From Acorus gramineus (lineage: Eukaryota; Streptophyta; Magnoliopsida; Acorales; Acoraceae): 64,000 nucleotides of DNA. The stretch lies in contig JAUJYN010000069.1 of NCBI GenBank assembly GCA_030737835.1, positions 246,758 through 310,757 of the forward strand. Reading direction: 5' to 3'. Of this stretch, positions 12,055 through 24,822 are shown piece after piece. Numbering within the stretch: position 1 is the first letter of the stretch; each line of letters starts with the position of its first letter. The translations under genes and the position numbers were made by a program. Under the pieces are notes generated by a model. It saw only the letters and a list, made by a program, of their open reading frames with translations. It ran no database searches and was not told the origin of the DNA.

Positions 12055-12500
12055 TTTTTCATTTTACCCCTACATTTCTATTCAATTCCATTAAAATCCA
12101 TTCACATCATTTTAATCTCATTTATAGTATACTATAATACATACATTTCATCATATAACATATTTATTAACTTATATTTAAAATTGGTTATCATAATATT
12201 AATAGGATACTCCTACATTTCTATTCAATCCCATGAAAATCCATTTACAACATTTTAATTTCATTCATAGTTTATTCTAATACATATATTTCATCATGTG
12301 ACATATTAACTTATAGTTAAAATTGGTTATCATAATATTATTAGGATAAGAGGATCCTTCCATTTTTTCATTTACCCCTACATTTCTATTCAATTCCATG
12401 AAAATCCATTTACAACATTTTAATTTCATTAATAGTTTATTCTAATACATATATTTCATCATGTAACATATTGATTAACTTATAATTTATTAATATTTGC
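12055..12500. repeat. Three tandem ~150-bp copies near the Helitron 5' end
   Basis: A unit containing CCTACATTTCTATTCAAT, CATTTTAAT and TCATAATATTA is repeated three times. A partial copy returns at about 23780-23950 near the other end, so this unit is probably a family-specific terminal sequence multiplied inside the element. Confidence 0.7.
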
Positions 12501-12620
12501 ATCCAAAAATGATAAATATATAAATTTATTTATTTAATATTTAATGTTCCCATAACTTTCATATTTGTTTAAATTAGGATATATATAAAAGATATAATGA
12601 AATCTATTCAAAGTTTGTAT

Positions 12621-13021
12621 ATAATTTGCATATTAGTTTATGAATAAAAATATGAAATCTATTTAAATTTTATCTTTAATTTGAATGTTAATTTCATTTT
12701 ATTCTTAATATTATCCAAAAGAAATTCTGAATACTAATGAGACGAGATTGTGTCCCATGATAATCCTTGATTATATTTTTTAAAAAAAATTTAAATTCAA
12801 ATGTGTTGCTTTAAATTTGGAATGGTAAAAATAAAGAACTAACCCAAAAAATTAATAATATTTGCATTCAAAATTTCTAACTAATAAATAAATAGATGTA
12901 ATTAATATTGGTAATGCTGCCTTTTTTTAAGTTGGAAAATTTTAACAATATATAGACAATATAATTACACAAAAATATTTACTTTTCCGTATTTCTAAAA
13001 AAATATTTCATCATTATGATT
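12621..13021. repeat. 401-bp direct repeat, copy 1
   Basis: Almost identical to 19086-19486 in the same orientation, with only a handful of differences by eye. The two copies bracket the helicase and Nopp140 fragments. Confidence 0.9.
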
Positions 13022-14386
13022 GTAATTATATATGTAAAATAAATTGTGAACAAATCCCATGTCACGCTTAATATGTATCTTACCTGTGGATCTTTTTTTA
13101 ATTTTATTAAAATGTCTATATCTATTGTATACAACTTATATATATACTTTCATTTGACACTTTTATCATTTCCAAACAATAGAAATCTATATTTATTTAA
13201 GCATGTTAATTATTGAAAAAAAAATCTAAATATGATTCGAATCCGTATCTGAAATATTAGAAATATTCGATATTCGAATATCTGGAGTGCAGATCTCGAT
13301 ATCAGTCTATCCGATCCAAAAAATATCTGTATCTGACATATATTATAAATATATATATATACATATTTGTATTATATATTGCCCATATTGTTATAAATTA
13401 ATATGATAATATATTATATTACTATTAAATTTTTAATATATAATATCTGAAAAAAAAAACCTTATACTCTCAATTTTAATTTTGATATCTCACTAAAATA
13501 TCATTTGATTATACGAATTAATGTTAATATTCAGACATATCAATTATTCTAAAAATATCTGATTTATATCTAAAAATATCTGAATCTCAAAATTAATATT
13601 CGTATTAGATTCCAAAGTTAGGATATAATAGTATCACATCGAAGCCGGTTGGTTTCTTCCACTTACTCTTTCAACTACCCATTTTGGTCCCACATGCCCA
13701 GATAATTAGATAAAAACCGGGGACTGTATTCAATTTATTCATTGATACATCATTTTTTTTTTTTTCGATTGAATTTATTCAATTGATTCTCTCTAGCCTC
13801 AACATTTATTGATGGGAAAACGAGGAGTCCCCCATTCCGCCATTCGTTTTAGGAAATATCACAAAATGAAAAAAAACATTGCATATATAATTAGATTAAT
13901 ATATTTATTAACTTATAATTAAATTTGGATATCATAATATATTAGCAGGATAAAAAGATGCTTATAAAATAAAAATATATTCAAAATATAAATTTTAGAA
14001 TATATTTTATATTACGTATATTTTATGATATATATATATATATAATACATATATATATCATAAAATCATATTAATAATTTACATAAATTACATGTATTTG
14101 AATATATCCATCTATACTTCAAAATCTATATCTATATTTATATAAAAGCCCTTTTTATTTTTTAAGTTTACATTTATCAATCTCTGCAAACCCATGTTAG
14201 TCCTAAATCCATTCTTCTCATGTGGACCCTTCGTCTTCCGTGCCCCTTACTGGCGCCATTGATGTTCAGTGAATCTATCCAGTCCCAAACCATTTTTCAC
14301 CCATCCATTATATTTGATTAATTATGGTTAAATGTAAAACCCTTCAAATTCACATAAAAAGTGGGAGCAGAGAAAGTGATCCTGCA
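13022..14386. other. AT-rich Helitron interior without a gene
   Basis: Very AT-rich, with a (TA)n-like patch at 14028-14045. A segment at about 13225-13340 containing CGAATCCGTATCTGAAATAT is inversely repeated at about 22675-22775. No coding signal is seen. Confidence 0.5.
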
Positions 14387-14728
14387 ATGGAGGAGGCTGG
14401 AAACGAACGGCGTTCAAGTATTTGGGCATCTGCGACGATCTCTTCGAGGCCAGCGAGAAGATCGTATGGAAGACCGCCTCAAAATCCCAAGCCGAAGCCA
14501 TCCCTCTCGCGCTTCAAGGTTTGTCAAAGTCTGTAGATTCTCCATCTAGAGTTTGTACATACAAAACATAAGGGGCTTCTTTTGGTGGATCTGTTGTTCA
14601 GGGAAGGATTTGATTGGGCTCGCGTAGAATGGGTCAAGAAAGACCAGGAGCTTTCCAATCGCTTCCTGAGGTAGTGTGCGATAAGAGAAACCCACGGCTT
14701 TCTTCATATTCATGCTTTACCCAACGAG
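14387..14728 (+). pseudogene. DEAD-box RNA helicase fragment (RH10-like), broken
   Basis: Two exons are visible: 14387-14518 (donor GTTTGT) and 14602-14728 (acceptor TTCAG, donor GTTTGC). They encode the Q-motif and motif-I part of a DEAD-box helicase: FKYLGICDDLFEASEKIVWK, SQAEAIPLALQ, then GKDLIGLA. After that the Gln expected in GLAQTGSGKT is a stop, and the P-loop reads NGSRKT. FMLYPTR matches the LSPTR of motif Ia after a frame change. A frame change also separates the ATG from the Q-motif. It resembles plant RH10/Rrp3-type nucleolar helicases and cannot function. It lies inside the Helitron, on the same strand as the Nopp140 fragment. Confidence 0.75.
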
Positions 14729-15128
14729 GTTTGCATTTTTATTTTTAATTGGGTTCCTGAATCATTGGTTGAATTGGTGTTGATGAAGATCTCTCAATAG
14801 GGTTTGAATTGTTGATTTGTTATATTAGGAAATTGGCCATTCAAATTTCTGAGAATTGGCGCATTTGAATGCCATCATGATTTTCATTGGCGCATCAGTC
14901 GTAAATGCGCAGTGGTGGTTCTTTTTATTAATCTTAGGTACATGTTTCCTAGAGTTTTATTAAGATTATATTTATAGCATGGTGAAATATTGAAATATCA
15001 TATCAATTTTTTTTTTATTATATTCTATTGGGATTGGATTGCTGGCGTATATATCTTTATATGTAATATGCAATTTTGGGGATTTATAAGACAATTCATT
15101 TTGCCAATCTTTTGACATCCCAAAACAG
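14729..15128. other. Non-coding spacer between captured gene fragments
   Basis: Probably intron or filler DNA. I see no exon with splice signals here. Confidence 0.4.
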
Positions 15129-16546
15129 TCAGTCCATTTCAAAGAGTGAAGGTGAATGAAGTGGAATTTGCTGACGAGAGGCTTCAAAAAAATTCGTATT
15201 GGGCAAAGGTATATTGCTTACAGTATGAGTTTTCTTCTGTCAATTTGATTAATTCAAATGATTGTTAACAGATTTTTTTATTTCTTGAGCATCGGTTTGC
15301 AGGAGGGTGCAAATGGTGGATACAATGCAAAAGCTCAGGAAACTCTTGGGCAAGTTAGAGGATTTTTTTTTTTTTTCTGAATTCTAATGTGGATCTTTCC
15401 TGACATGTACATAAAGCTAATGCAAATATGCATGCACGTTTGTTAGAAATTTGTATTGATAATTTTTTTTACATATTTGTTTACTAAAAGTTTTTTGCTG
15501 AAAAGAAAAATATTTTAGGACCTGGCCTACAGATCTAAAAGTTCTGACTTTTGACTGTCTTCCATTTTGAAGTTTACATTACACCCTGTGATGATAAATG
15601 AGGGAAATTTGCATGTGTTTATGAGTTTCATTTTGGTTACTACGCCTTGTTTGTGAATATTAAAGCTCAGTCAATTTTCAGGAACTGCAAGATACTTGAT
15701 ACAATTACGTGTTCCTTGAGCCACCTCCATAATAGTACTATTATCAGATAACAAAACATGTAATTTTGATTTTATTTGAAGTACATCTAACTATTCCAAA
15801 AGCTAAGCCATTAGCCAAAGTTTTTCAATGAGTCATGTGATTTAATAAACTATTCTTTTATGTATCTAACGTAATGATTCCTTCAATATTATATATAATG
15901 TTATAAAAGGCAACTCTGACCACTTAGTAGGTGATTCTCATGCACGTCCGTAAATGATGTTTCTCAATTTAATATAAAAGTGAATACTATTATCATGCAC
16001 TTTGGCCCTTTGAAAGAATAATTGGTTTAGAAGTGAGCGTGAGGAAGATTTTTTTTTTTTTTGGACCCAAAATATTCCTTTGATCTGATTCATCCACATG
16101 AGAAATTAAAATTCCTTTGAAAATAAGGGCTCAATATGATAATCATTCTTGTTCTTCTTCTGTTGGAGCACACAAGTAAATTACATTTAAAATTCTTCAT
16201 TCTTGTGGTCATTCTAGATATCCTACATAAAATTTCTCTGATTTTTCCTTCTTAAAATCTATTAGAATTAGATATTTGTGAAAAAAAGTTATCCTTTTTA
16301 ACCATAGTTGTTAGAAGACTTCTGAATCTGAGTTATCAAATTGACTCTAAATCATGGGAGTTGATTTCAAAATTCAATGTTCATTTCATGTCTATTTTTT
16401 ATGAGTTAATTAGTCATGCATGAAGTATGAAAACTGATGCATGGATTCTCTCTTCTTTCTTTAAGGGATTTCTGGCAGCACATACAGGGGCGGTATTATC
16501 GATTTGCACTTACACTATAACCTTTAATTACTCCGATGATGATTGA
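15129..16546 (+). pseudogene. Nopp140/SRP40 C-terminal domain fragment, broken
   Basis: Exon pieces at about 15129-15208 (donor GTATAT), 15303-15353 and 16465-16546 encode the SRP40 C-terminal domain. They read PFQRVKVNEVEFADERLQKN then SYWAK, next EGANGGYNAKAQETLGQ, and finally a TYRGG-like stretch and FNYSDDD before TGA. In intact plant homologues the same order is followed by a lysine-rich HEKTKKKRG segment before SYRGG; that segment is missing here, and the last exon needs a frame change. Nopp140/SRP40 proteins act in the nucleolus as chaperones of snoRNPs. This is a captured relic inside the Helitron, with its introns. Confidence 0.75.
15354..16464. other. Intron-like sequence of the Nopp140 relic
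   Basis: AT-rich sequence between recognisable exon pieces, with long T runs (about 15363-15376 and 16050-16062). No independent gene is seen. Confidence 0.5.
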
Positions 16547-17198
16547 AGTGATGGAGTTTTCTATCTTCATTCTTCAATTCAGAAGAGAAGCTCAGTGCCT
16601 CCAAATTTGAGTAAGTATTACGAATTTTGTTTCAAACTCAATTTATTTAATGATGATAGATACTTGTTAGTGGAAAGAGTTTTTTTTGTCATGATTCATA
16701 TTTTTTTAATCCTGATCATCTAATAGAAGTCACTTGGGTAGAATGCATTATATATTTGAATGAATATTTCTAATGGGTTTAAGTTATGTTTAATTTCATT
16801 TGATATTTTGCCTGTATAAATTAATGCGTAGTTCGTATGCGTCCTTTTTCATATGAAATGAAATGAACTTTAACTTGAAGGGATAAATTTTGTTTCTTAA
16901 TTATACTTATTATTAGAATGTTAAGCTCTAAAAAATCTTGATTATTATTATGGTTTTGTGGATAGATTATAGATTATTGCCTTTGACCCCTATTTACGCT
17001 GACAGATATAACATCATGATAATTTTTTTTTTTATTTGACAAATCACTCCTTTATGAGTAAAAGAATACTCTAAAAAAATGTAATCATGCTGTCTTTATG
17101 TAATGTAGTCCCTGACCCCCCCCCCCTCTAGCGTGGAACATAAGACCAGAATAATAAAGAACAGATGAGAATAGCTAAAAAAAATTGTTTGTTTTGAT

Positions 17199-17622
17199 AG
17201 AATAAATCCCGATAGTTATGTCTAGATAAGCTAGGATAAAGCCTGATAACTATTCTAAGGAAATGTTGGAATTGCTTATCAAGGCTTATCTATGTCAATG
17301 GATAAAAATACTCTTCTCTGTCATTTTAAAAAATTTATCTCACCTAAAAGACTCACACAGATTCTAAAAACTGTCACATCTATCAAATCAATCATATATC
17401 TCTTACACTATTCCCAGGGGGTATAATTGTCATTTAAAAAATCATAAACTCTTATTCATCCCTTATCAATCATTTATCATCACTTTATCCAAGGTGAATC
17501 AAACAACAAAAAAGTCATTTTTACGTTTCTCAATGAGAATAACAAAAAAGATAACCAAACAAAAAGTTGCTTATTCAGCCTGGATTGTTATCTATTCCAG
17601 TATAACTATCGAGAGCGAATAA
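17199..17622. mobile_element. MITE-like inverted-repeat element
   Basis: The left end (GAATAAATCCCGATAGTTAT) and the reverse complement of the right end (both with CGATAGTTAT and a downstream CCTG/CCAGGCTGA) are similar over about 50 bp. The interior has TAATTGTCATTTAAAA and AT-rich sequence, and no ORF. Target duplications are unclear. Confidence 0.5.
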
Positions 17623-19085
17623 CCTAATATCACACCCCATACGGGGGTAACTCTCTATGTTACTTAACGAAAAAATTGTTTTAATTTTTGGATGATTTGT
17701 ATGTGAAATATGAAAATTTGTACATATAATATATTTATATTCACATAATTTTTTAATGTGAATTGTGAATAATGTTCACAATCTTAATAATGTATCAGTG
17801 TCACTCCACTAACATCTTCCTACTCCTTTAATCCTCTTCGAAGCAAAATTTATAATTTTTAACAAAAAATTAGTTTAGATTTTTTGACAAAATTTGCATC
17901 ATATAATGATAATGCATTGATTTCCTCTATTATTTCAATGAATAAACTTATGTTTAGATTACTCGAACGAGATTTTTCAATCATTTTTTGATGGAGGAAC
18001 CTTTTTGATGAATGTATATATTAGAAAAAAAAACAGCACCATTGTTTAGTCAGTAAATTTATATAAAAACATTTCATGCAAATCTTATGAAATATTCATG
18101 AATTTTTGTTTCACAATGTTCTTTTGTGTGTTGCAAAATAAATAAATATCTTCCACATGATAATTCACTTTTTCATAATTTAAGAATTCATTTGATTCGC
18201 GGATGATAATTAAAACTCAGGTTAAAAACATATACACATACAACACTGATGACCAAGTATTTGAAGCCGTAAAAACATGTTTGGACACATTTTAGAGATT
18301 CTATTTTTACAAGAATAATACTTAAATAGATAATTGTTCATAAGCGCCAACAAAAAGTGGCTTTTAATTATAAGACATAATTTATGAATTGAAAAAAAAA
18401 AAGGTTTTTGAGAAGTTATTTTGGAACCAATGTTCTTTGAAGACATCACCGTTCGATGCGAGAATATTCCTGATAGAGACCACGCAACCGATGGATTTGT
18501 TATGATTGGAAAGGAATGCCAATCAATTCAAATCATTGATATCACATTTAATTAGATCTAGACCACCATTCATTTGACTGTAACCCTAAAATATAGGTTA
18601 ATATTATTTTCCTTTTCTTCCTCTCATTCTCCACCTCCATCGCAGACCAATCGGATCGAACCCTAAATCGAAGTTAATTTATTTTTCCATTTCTACCTCT
18701 CATTGTCGACCTCCAGTGCAGATCAATTGGTCGGACTCAGGAGGAGATACTTTTTATGTGAATTGTTCAATGGGATTTTCGATTGTGAGCTCATGAAATG
18801 AATTTTTTTTCAGTGGTTCAAACTTTGCTCTAAGATGAAAAGATGTGATCTTTAGTGGTAATTTTTTATTGTATGAGAGCTTGGTTAATGGGAGGGGTTC
18901 CAATTGGGGTTTGGACTTGGAAGAACAATGTTAAAGTGAACTGAGAATCTAAAGATTTGGGAGCTTCATTGATGGGAGGGATTTTTGAATTATAATATAA
19001 TATATTTTTGAATTATATACAATGGAATATATATGATTAGTTTAGTAAATTTGTGAATCAATGAATAAAAACTTTTCAAATCTCT
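17623..19085. other. Helitron interior without an identified gene
   Basis: Mostly AT-rich. At 18600-18740 a ~60-bp CT-rich unit (CCTCTCATTCTCCACCTCCA) occurs twice in tandem and is leader-like; the DNA after it could be a fragment of an unidentified gene. No convincing exon is seen. Confidence 0.4.
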
Positions 19086-19486
19086 ATAATTTGCATATTA
19101 GTTTATGAATAAAAATATGAAATCTATTTAAATTTTATCTTTAATTTGAATGTTAATTTCATTTTATTCTGAATATTATCCAAAAGAAATTCTGAATACT
19201 AATGAGACGAGATTGTGTCCCATGATAATCCTTGATTATATTTTTTTAAAAAAATTTAAATTCAAATGTGTTGCTTTAAATTTGGAATGGTAAAAATAAA
19301 GAACTAACCCAAAAAATTAATAATATTTGCATTCAAAATTTCTAACTAATAAATAAATAGATGTAATTAATATTGGTAATGCTGCCTTTTTTTAAGTTGG
19401 AAAATTTTAACAATATATAGACAATATAATTACACAAAAATATTTACTTTTCCATATTTCTAAAAAAATATTTCATCATTATGATT
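19086..19486. repeat. 401-bp direct repeat, copy 2
   Basis: Second copy of 12621-13021, same orientation, 6465 bp downstream. High similarity implies a recent duplication within the Helitron or gene conversion between copies. Confidence 0.9.
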
Positions 19487-19568
19487 ACACAAAAATTGTA
19501 CTCCTTTATTTAATTACTTTGGAAGCTTTTTAGTCAGGTAATAACAAGTTTTTTTTTTCATTTTGATA

Positions 19569-19869
19569 ATGCGGAGCATCAATCAAAACTATACCATTCT
19601 CTTGGCAATTGCTGTTGGAATTAAACAGAATCAAAATGGAACACCATACTCTGTAAGGTTGTTTTATGCATCCTGTTATGTTCTATTAGCTGGATATTTG
19701 GAAAAAGAAAATTTATATAATAATAATGCTTTCTTTTAGTCCAATTTCATTTGTTGAATTGCTCCATAATACTTTCCCATTATGTAGAAAATGTGGATAA
19801 ATGGCGTGATCTTCAATGGAGTCATGGGGCAAGACATATACTAGCTCACAACTAGACAAAGTGGTAGAG
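19569..19869 (+). pseudogene. DUF707 protein fragment, broken
   Basis: An exon at 19569-19652 encodes MRSINQNYTILLAIAVGIKQ and ends at a good donor GTAAGG. A second at 19788-19869 (acceptor TGTAG) encodes NVDKWRDLQWSHGARHILAH, then N-stop-TKW-stop. Plant DUF707 proteins contain LLA(L/M)AVGIKQK and later VDxWxDLxWSxxAIHI-A-NQTKWWF in this order, so Gln and Trp of NQTKWW are the two stops. The central part between the blocks is shortened. The family is of unknown biochemical role, probably Golgi-associated. Third captured gene relic in the Helitron, again on the plus strand. Confidence 0.6.
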
Positions 19870-20184
19870 ATTATTTATTTTATTTATAATCAAGAAATCT
19901 ATTGAATGGAGATAACTTTTTATCATCATTCCTATTTTCATACCACCATTGATCAGTGGATTGCAAGAGAAAAATAGTTAAACAGTTGAATGATAGCCAG
20001 CATGGCTGAAGCATGAAGTACATGAACTGTTTTCTTAAGCATTCCCCTTTCTTATTTCTTGAAACTGTAGAGTCTCTTTGGAAAGTTGTAATTGTTATAG
20101 TTTCTTTGGCATATGTGATGGATATCACTATAGTTCTAAGTGTGGTTGGTAGAAGATCAGTAATTTCTTTGTAATGATCCTATT

Positions 20185-20525
20185 GTATCATAAAAAAAAA
20201 AATAGATATTTAGGAGAAGTAACAAAGTTTGGATGTAGTAGGACATAAGTACAAGAATATCTATTTCACAATTTAAATAATACATTTTCTTCGTATTATT
20301 GTATTATCATAATAACATTGAAACAAACAGTTTTTGTTGCTGGTATATTGGGTTGTAAAAGAAAAAAAAAAAGATATTTGGGAGAATTAACAAAGTTTGC
20401 ATTTAGTAGGAAATAAGAACAAGAATATCTATTTGACATTTTAAGTTATACATTTTCTTCATTTCATTGTATAATCATCATAACATTGAAACAAACAATT
20501 TTCAATACTGGGATTTCTGTTTAGT
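20185..20525. repeat. Tandem duplication of a ~175-bp unit
   Basis: Two adjacent copies beginning in an A run, then AGATATTT, AACAAAGTTTG, CAAGAATATCTATTT and ending CATTGAAACAAACA, about 85-90% alike by eye. Confidence 0.8.
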
Positions 20526-22800
20526 AATTTCATTGATGCACTAACATGTTAATCATTGAGGTATTATGTTATCCCTTCTAACTTTTAGTAGTGTTTGAAA
20601 GTAAAAGTATCTGCAACCGATTCAACCTTCTTATAGGCTTGTAATTTCCTAGATGAATCATGGTTCCCAAAGTTTACTTTGATTATAGCTCAAATCACAA
20701 TACTAATTTTTTCCAGACAAACTACCATAACAATGTTCCTTTGGTTACACCTCTTTTTACTTGGAATTTTATGAATTTCATGTAGGCACGCACTGCGGTT
20801 TATGACAAATTAACAAGATCTATCACCTAAGGAATTATCACTTTAATTTTCATGTGTGCTCATATGAGGATGATCGTAAGTTTTGCTTTATTTTTTTATT
20901 TACGCTTCTACACAAAAATATCATGCCACATGAATTTTTGACATTCTTCAATTTATGTTACTCTTTTTAAACAAGGAACAATAGGCCAACACATTACCTT
21001 GTGTTGTTTGATGAGATTGGATTCAACAGATGATCTTCAAGAGCCCGTCCATTCTCTCTCTATATGTAAGTAAACTAGCTTCTTCTCTTTCTTTATTTTT
21101 TTATAGGGTTATCTTTTCTCTCTTAATTTTTTTTGAACTGATGCTCCTCCATTGATGTATTAAAAGGGTGACCAAGATTAAATTTTTCAATCAAGAAATA
21201 CACAATGAATAATTGATTAGTAATTTAAAAGGGTGATCGTTAAAGTCATTTATCAATTAGAGTAAATCAAAATTCTCATTGAATGATAAAAAATTGCACA
21301 GTTATGAAATTAATCATGTTGTTACATGAGAATTTGAAGGTCAACTTATGAATTTGAAATGCATTGATGAGAAATTTAAAATATTATTTAATTTTTTTTA
21401 TTGGACCATTAAAGAAAGAAAATGATTTTTATAATGGATTTTCAAAACAGTCAGATTAATTAGACATTTATGATAGACATTTAGGTCTATGTCATCAATA
21501 AGTGGTCTATTTCATAATGAAGAAATGAATTGCCATTCAATTTCATTCCCATAAATGAATGCATTATTTACATATGTGGTCTCTTTAAAATTTTCATTCT
21601 ATTGGGAAGGCTCATGAAATATTATTTATTTATTTATTTTTTAGATTGATACCTCCATAATGTGATCATTGATAATCCTTTATATAGAATGAGTGCTAAC
21701 CAATTTTTCTAAAGCTCGGTTCGCTTTTGCAATAAATATTGTGCTTCTATTTCTTCCTTATGTATATAAACATAGATAAGTTATATATGAATTATATCTT
21801 GATTGACGCCATGAGTGTAAATGTGTGACATCCTTTATTTTTTGTTTGGATTACGTTTTGATGTTTTTATTGGAAGTGCATAAGAACTTCAACTTCAGAA
21901 TAACTAATAGTTAGGGCATCTATGATAGATTTTAAATGTATAGCACCTAATTTTTTTGCAACCAAATTCTTTTTTTTTATCAAATAATAATTATGTATTT
22001 TCGTCTTTTATGACATTAAATATTAAAAAGTAATATACCGGTATTTGGTGTTTTTATGTGGCTTTAATGATATTATTTGGAATATTTGTCAAAATTAAGT
22101 AACATTATTAAATTAGATTTATTTCTATAATATGCATGAACTCTTTGATTTCTTTGCCATGAAAATAGAGAATTTTGTTGAAAGAGAAGATAGGTATGCT
22201 TCATACCATTGATTTATAGTTCATAGGAAATCAATAATCATGACTAATGCTTATTTATTACATGTCAACAGGATAATAGTCATAATTATATATTACCGAA
22301 TTCCTTAACAAAATGTTCTTAGATTTTTTAAAAGATGAAACTATTGTGAATAATGAGTAGAGGACCGCATATAGGAGTCACTCATTGTTATTTGTTGTTT
22401 CTTTGATTTAATTTGGAAAATCAAAATGAAGGGGGTGTATCTAACAGAAAAAGTTGATATCTTAATTAATGTAAGTGGTAATTATTATGTACTAAATTAA
22501 ATTACTTTATATCAATGCGTCTCAAAATTATATTAAACTTTTTTTTTTATTTTTTTTTTCATATTATAAATTAAATACACGTGTTAAAATATGCAGTACA
22601 CCATTTCATATTATGCATTAATAAATTATTTATAATGATATAAATATGCATTTAAATGTGATGATACACATATATTTTTTTTTTATCGGATAGACTAATA
22701 TTCATATCCGCATTCTAGGTCTTCGAATATAGGATATTTCTTATATTTCGGATACGGATTCGGTAACTCAGTATTGTGTCGTTTATTATCAAATATTTGT
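20526..22800. other. AT-rich Helitron interior
   Basis: No exon recognised. Contains the inverted partner (about 22675-22775) of the 13.2-kb segment. Confidence 0.4.
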
Positions 22801-24240
22801 AAAAGGAGGACACATATGTAACACCAAAATTGTTGAGTCAACACCAAGGTATTTAATTGTCTCTTAAAAAATTATTGATGTTAGTTATCACAAAGTAATG
22901 CAACATCAAAAAAATTTGATTGAGTAGTGCTTTAATTACATATGCAGTTTATTTGATTTTCTTATTCTCATACTTAGTTAAAAAAAACTATTGATCTAGC
23001 CATTGCTTTCTGTTTTCATTTTTCAAGAACGATCATATAGATTTTCTTCTCTAACAATTGTATTATTTTTTCTTTTCATGTCTTATTTTTTTTTAATTAT
23101 TATTGTGGATGATGGAACATTGTAATATTTTGAATGTTGTATGGGAATTTTTAACTTATGAGAGCATTGTATAATTTAGAATGGTGGTACAACATTTGTT
23201 TTCTTATTTTTCTTGTTTTCTTATGAAAGCATGGTACGACATTATACAATATTTTAAATAGTTTTTATTTTTGATTTTCACATTTTAAAAAGAATGGGAT
23301 AAGATATTTTAATTATTTTATGATATTTATTTTACCTTCATTTATTAATGACTTTACCTTCTTATATTTTTATTACAGTGTATTATTATTGGCTTCTTCT
23401 CCAGCAACATCATATTCTATTTTCAAACCATTTTTCAACCAAAACAAGTAAGTTTTCAACATCCTTGAATATAATTATTAAACAACAAAATTTAATTAAA
23501 TTAATTCCATGTATGCCCTTCATTCAAGTATTTGAAGGGTTTTGTTACATGAAATCCAATGTAATGGATATGAGCCCTAACAACTTTGCTTCCTCAAAGA
23601 GCAAGAGTTTATGTTTATTGTTGTATTTAAATGATTTATTTATTTATTGTACATGTAGGTGTCATACAACATATATATACCTACTACAATGTAGAGAAAT
23701 AAAGTTGCGGTAATTTACTGATAATGATATAGGTAGTTTAGTTTTATAATAATTTTACCTGTGCAATTCTATTAATCAAACCCGTGAAAATCCATTCACA
23801 TCATTGTAATTTCATTCATAATTTATTTCAATACATACATTTATTGTATCTTTATATGATGACTAATTTAAATGTATCATAAAATAATATTAATAAATTA
23901 CATCATTTATATTAAATTTACATTAATATATATATTTAATAACTTATAAGCAAATTTCAGAATCACGTAGATAAAGGGATGCTTATAAAATGAAAGTGTT
24001 TTCAATATTTAATGATGTTAGTTATCTCAAAGTAATGCATTATCAAACTTTTTTATATTGAGTAATGCTTTAATTACATATGTAGTTGATTTGATTTTCT
24101 TATTCTTCGTACATTAGTTAAAAAAAATATTAATATGTCCATTGTCTTTTGTTTTATTTTACAAGAGTGATCTTATAGACTAGGTTTCTCTACTAACAAT
24201 TTTTTTTTCTTTTCATGTCTCATGTTTTTCTTATTTTTAT
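22801..24240. repeat. Direct repeat of ~220 bp, about 1.2 kb apart
   Basis: A segment starting near 22873 (GATGTTAGTTATCACAAAGT) recurs near 24014 with substitutions (GATGTTAGTTATCTCAAAGT). Each is followed by matching TTTTCATGTCT and GGATG-TGGAACATTGTAAT stretches. Between them lies the partial copy of the 5'-end unit. Confidence 0.7.
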
Positions 24241-24792
24241 GTTTTGGATGGTGGAACATTGTAATATTTTAAATGTTGTATGAGCATTTTTAACTTATTA
24301 GAGTATTGTAATATTTAGATTGGGTGTAAGACGTTTAATTTCTTGCATGAGAATATGAATTTTATTTTTTTATATAATTTTATGTTTGTTACATATATGA
24401 CATTATTATAAGAAAAAATATATGTGTGTACCAATAATTATAAGAATAATTAAATTATCCTTAAATGATATATGACATCTACTGCTTTGAAGACAATTAC
24501 TAGGGGCAAGATTATTAGAGCTATACATATAAGTATGCCAGAATGACTAATTAAGAAAAACATAACATCTCCACTTAATAAATCAAAATCATGTTTGTTT
24601 ATGGAGCATTGATGAATGATTATATGATAATAAGTTTATTGTTTTTTCATGTTTCACACTATTATTTTTATCATTTGACTTGGTAAACTATAGACATTAG
24701 AATCATTATATTTAGAGTCAATATCATGAAAATGTTATTGTAACTAAATTTTTAAACATTAATATTACTCCAAACATATATTACATTTTGTC

Positions 24793-24822
24793 TATGTGCA
24801 TTTGCACATACACAACAACTAG
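24793..24822 (+). terminator. Helitron 3' terminal hairpin and CTAG
   Basis: TATGTGCATTTGCACATA folds into a perfect 7-bp stem with a 4-base loop, followed by CACAACAA and CTAG. Helitron ends are defined by such a hairpin shortly before CTRR, inserted before T, which is what is seen. Confidence 0.85.

Larger units (their letters stand above)
11931..24822 (+). mobile_element. Non-autonomous gene-capturing Helitron, 12.9 kb
   Basis: The right end is a textbook Helitron 3' end: a perfect hairpin (stem TATGTGC, loop ATTT) at 24793-24810, then 8 bp, then CTAG at 24819-24822, followed by T. The left end begins TC after an A (TCTATATTATCTATATTACT), the A/T-rich 5' end style of plant Helitrons; the host junction reads A|T. 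No Rep/helicase ORF is present. The body carries fragments of three host genes on the plus strand, with remnants of introns. The left boundary is less certain than the right: a similar TATATAAAAGCCC sequence occurs near 14137. Confidence 0.6.

Noticed and set aside
12621-19486. The two 401-bp direct repeats as LTRs of one element
   Set aside because: They lack TG...CA ends, a primer site, a purine tract and target duplications, and no retroelement coding lies between them.
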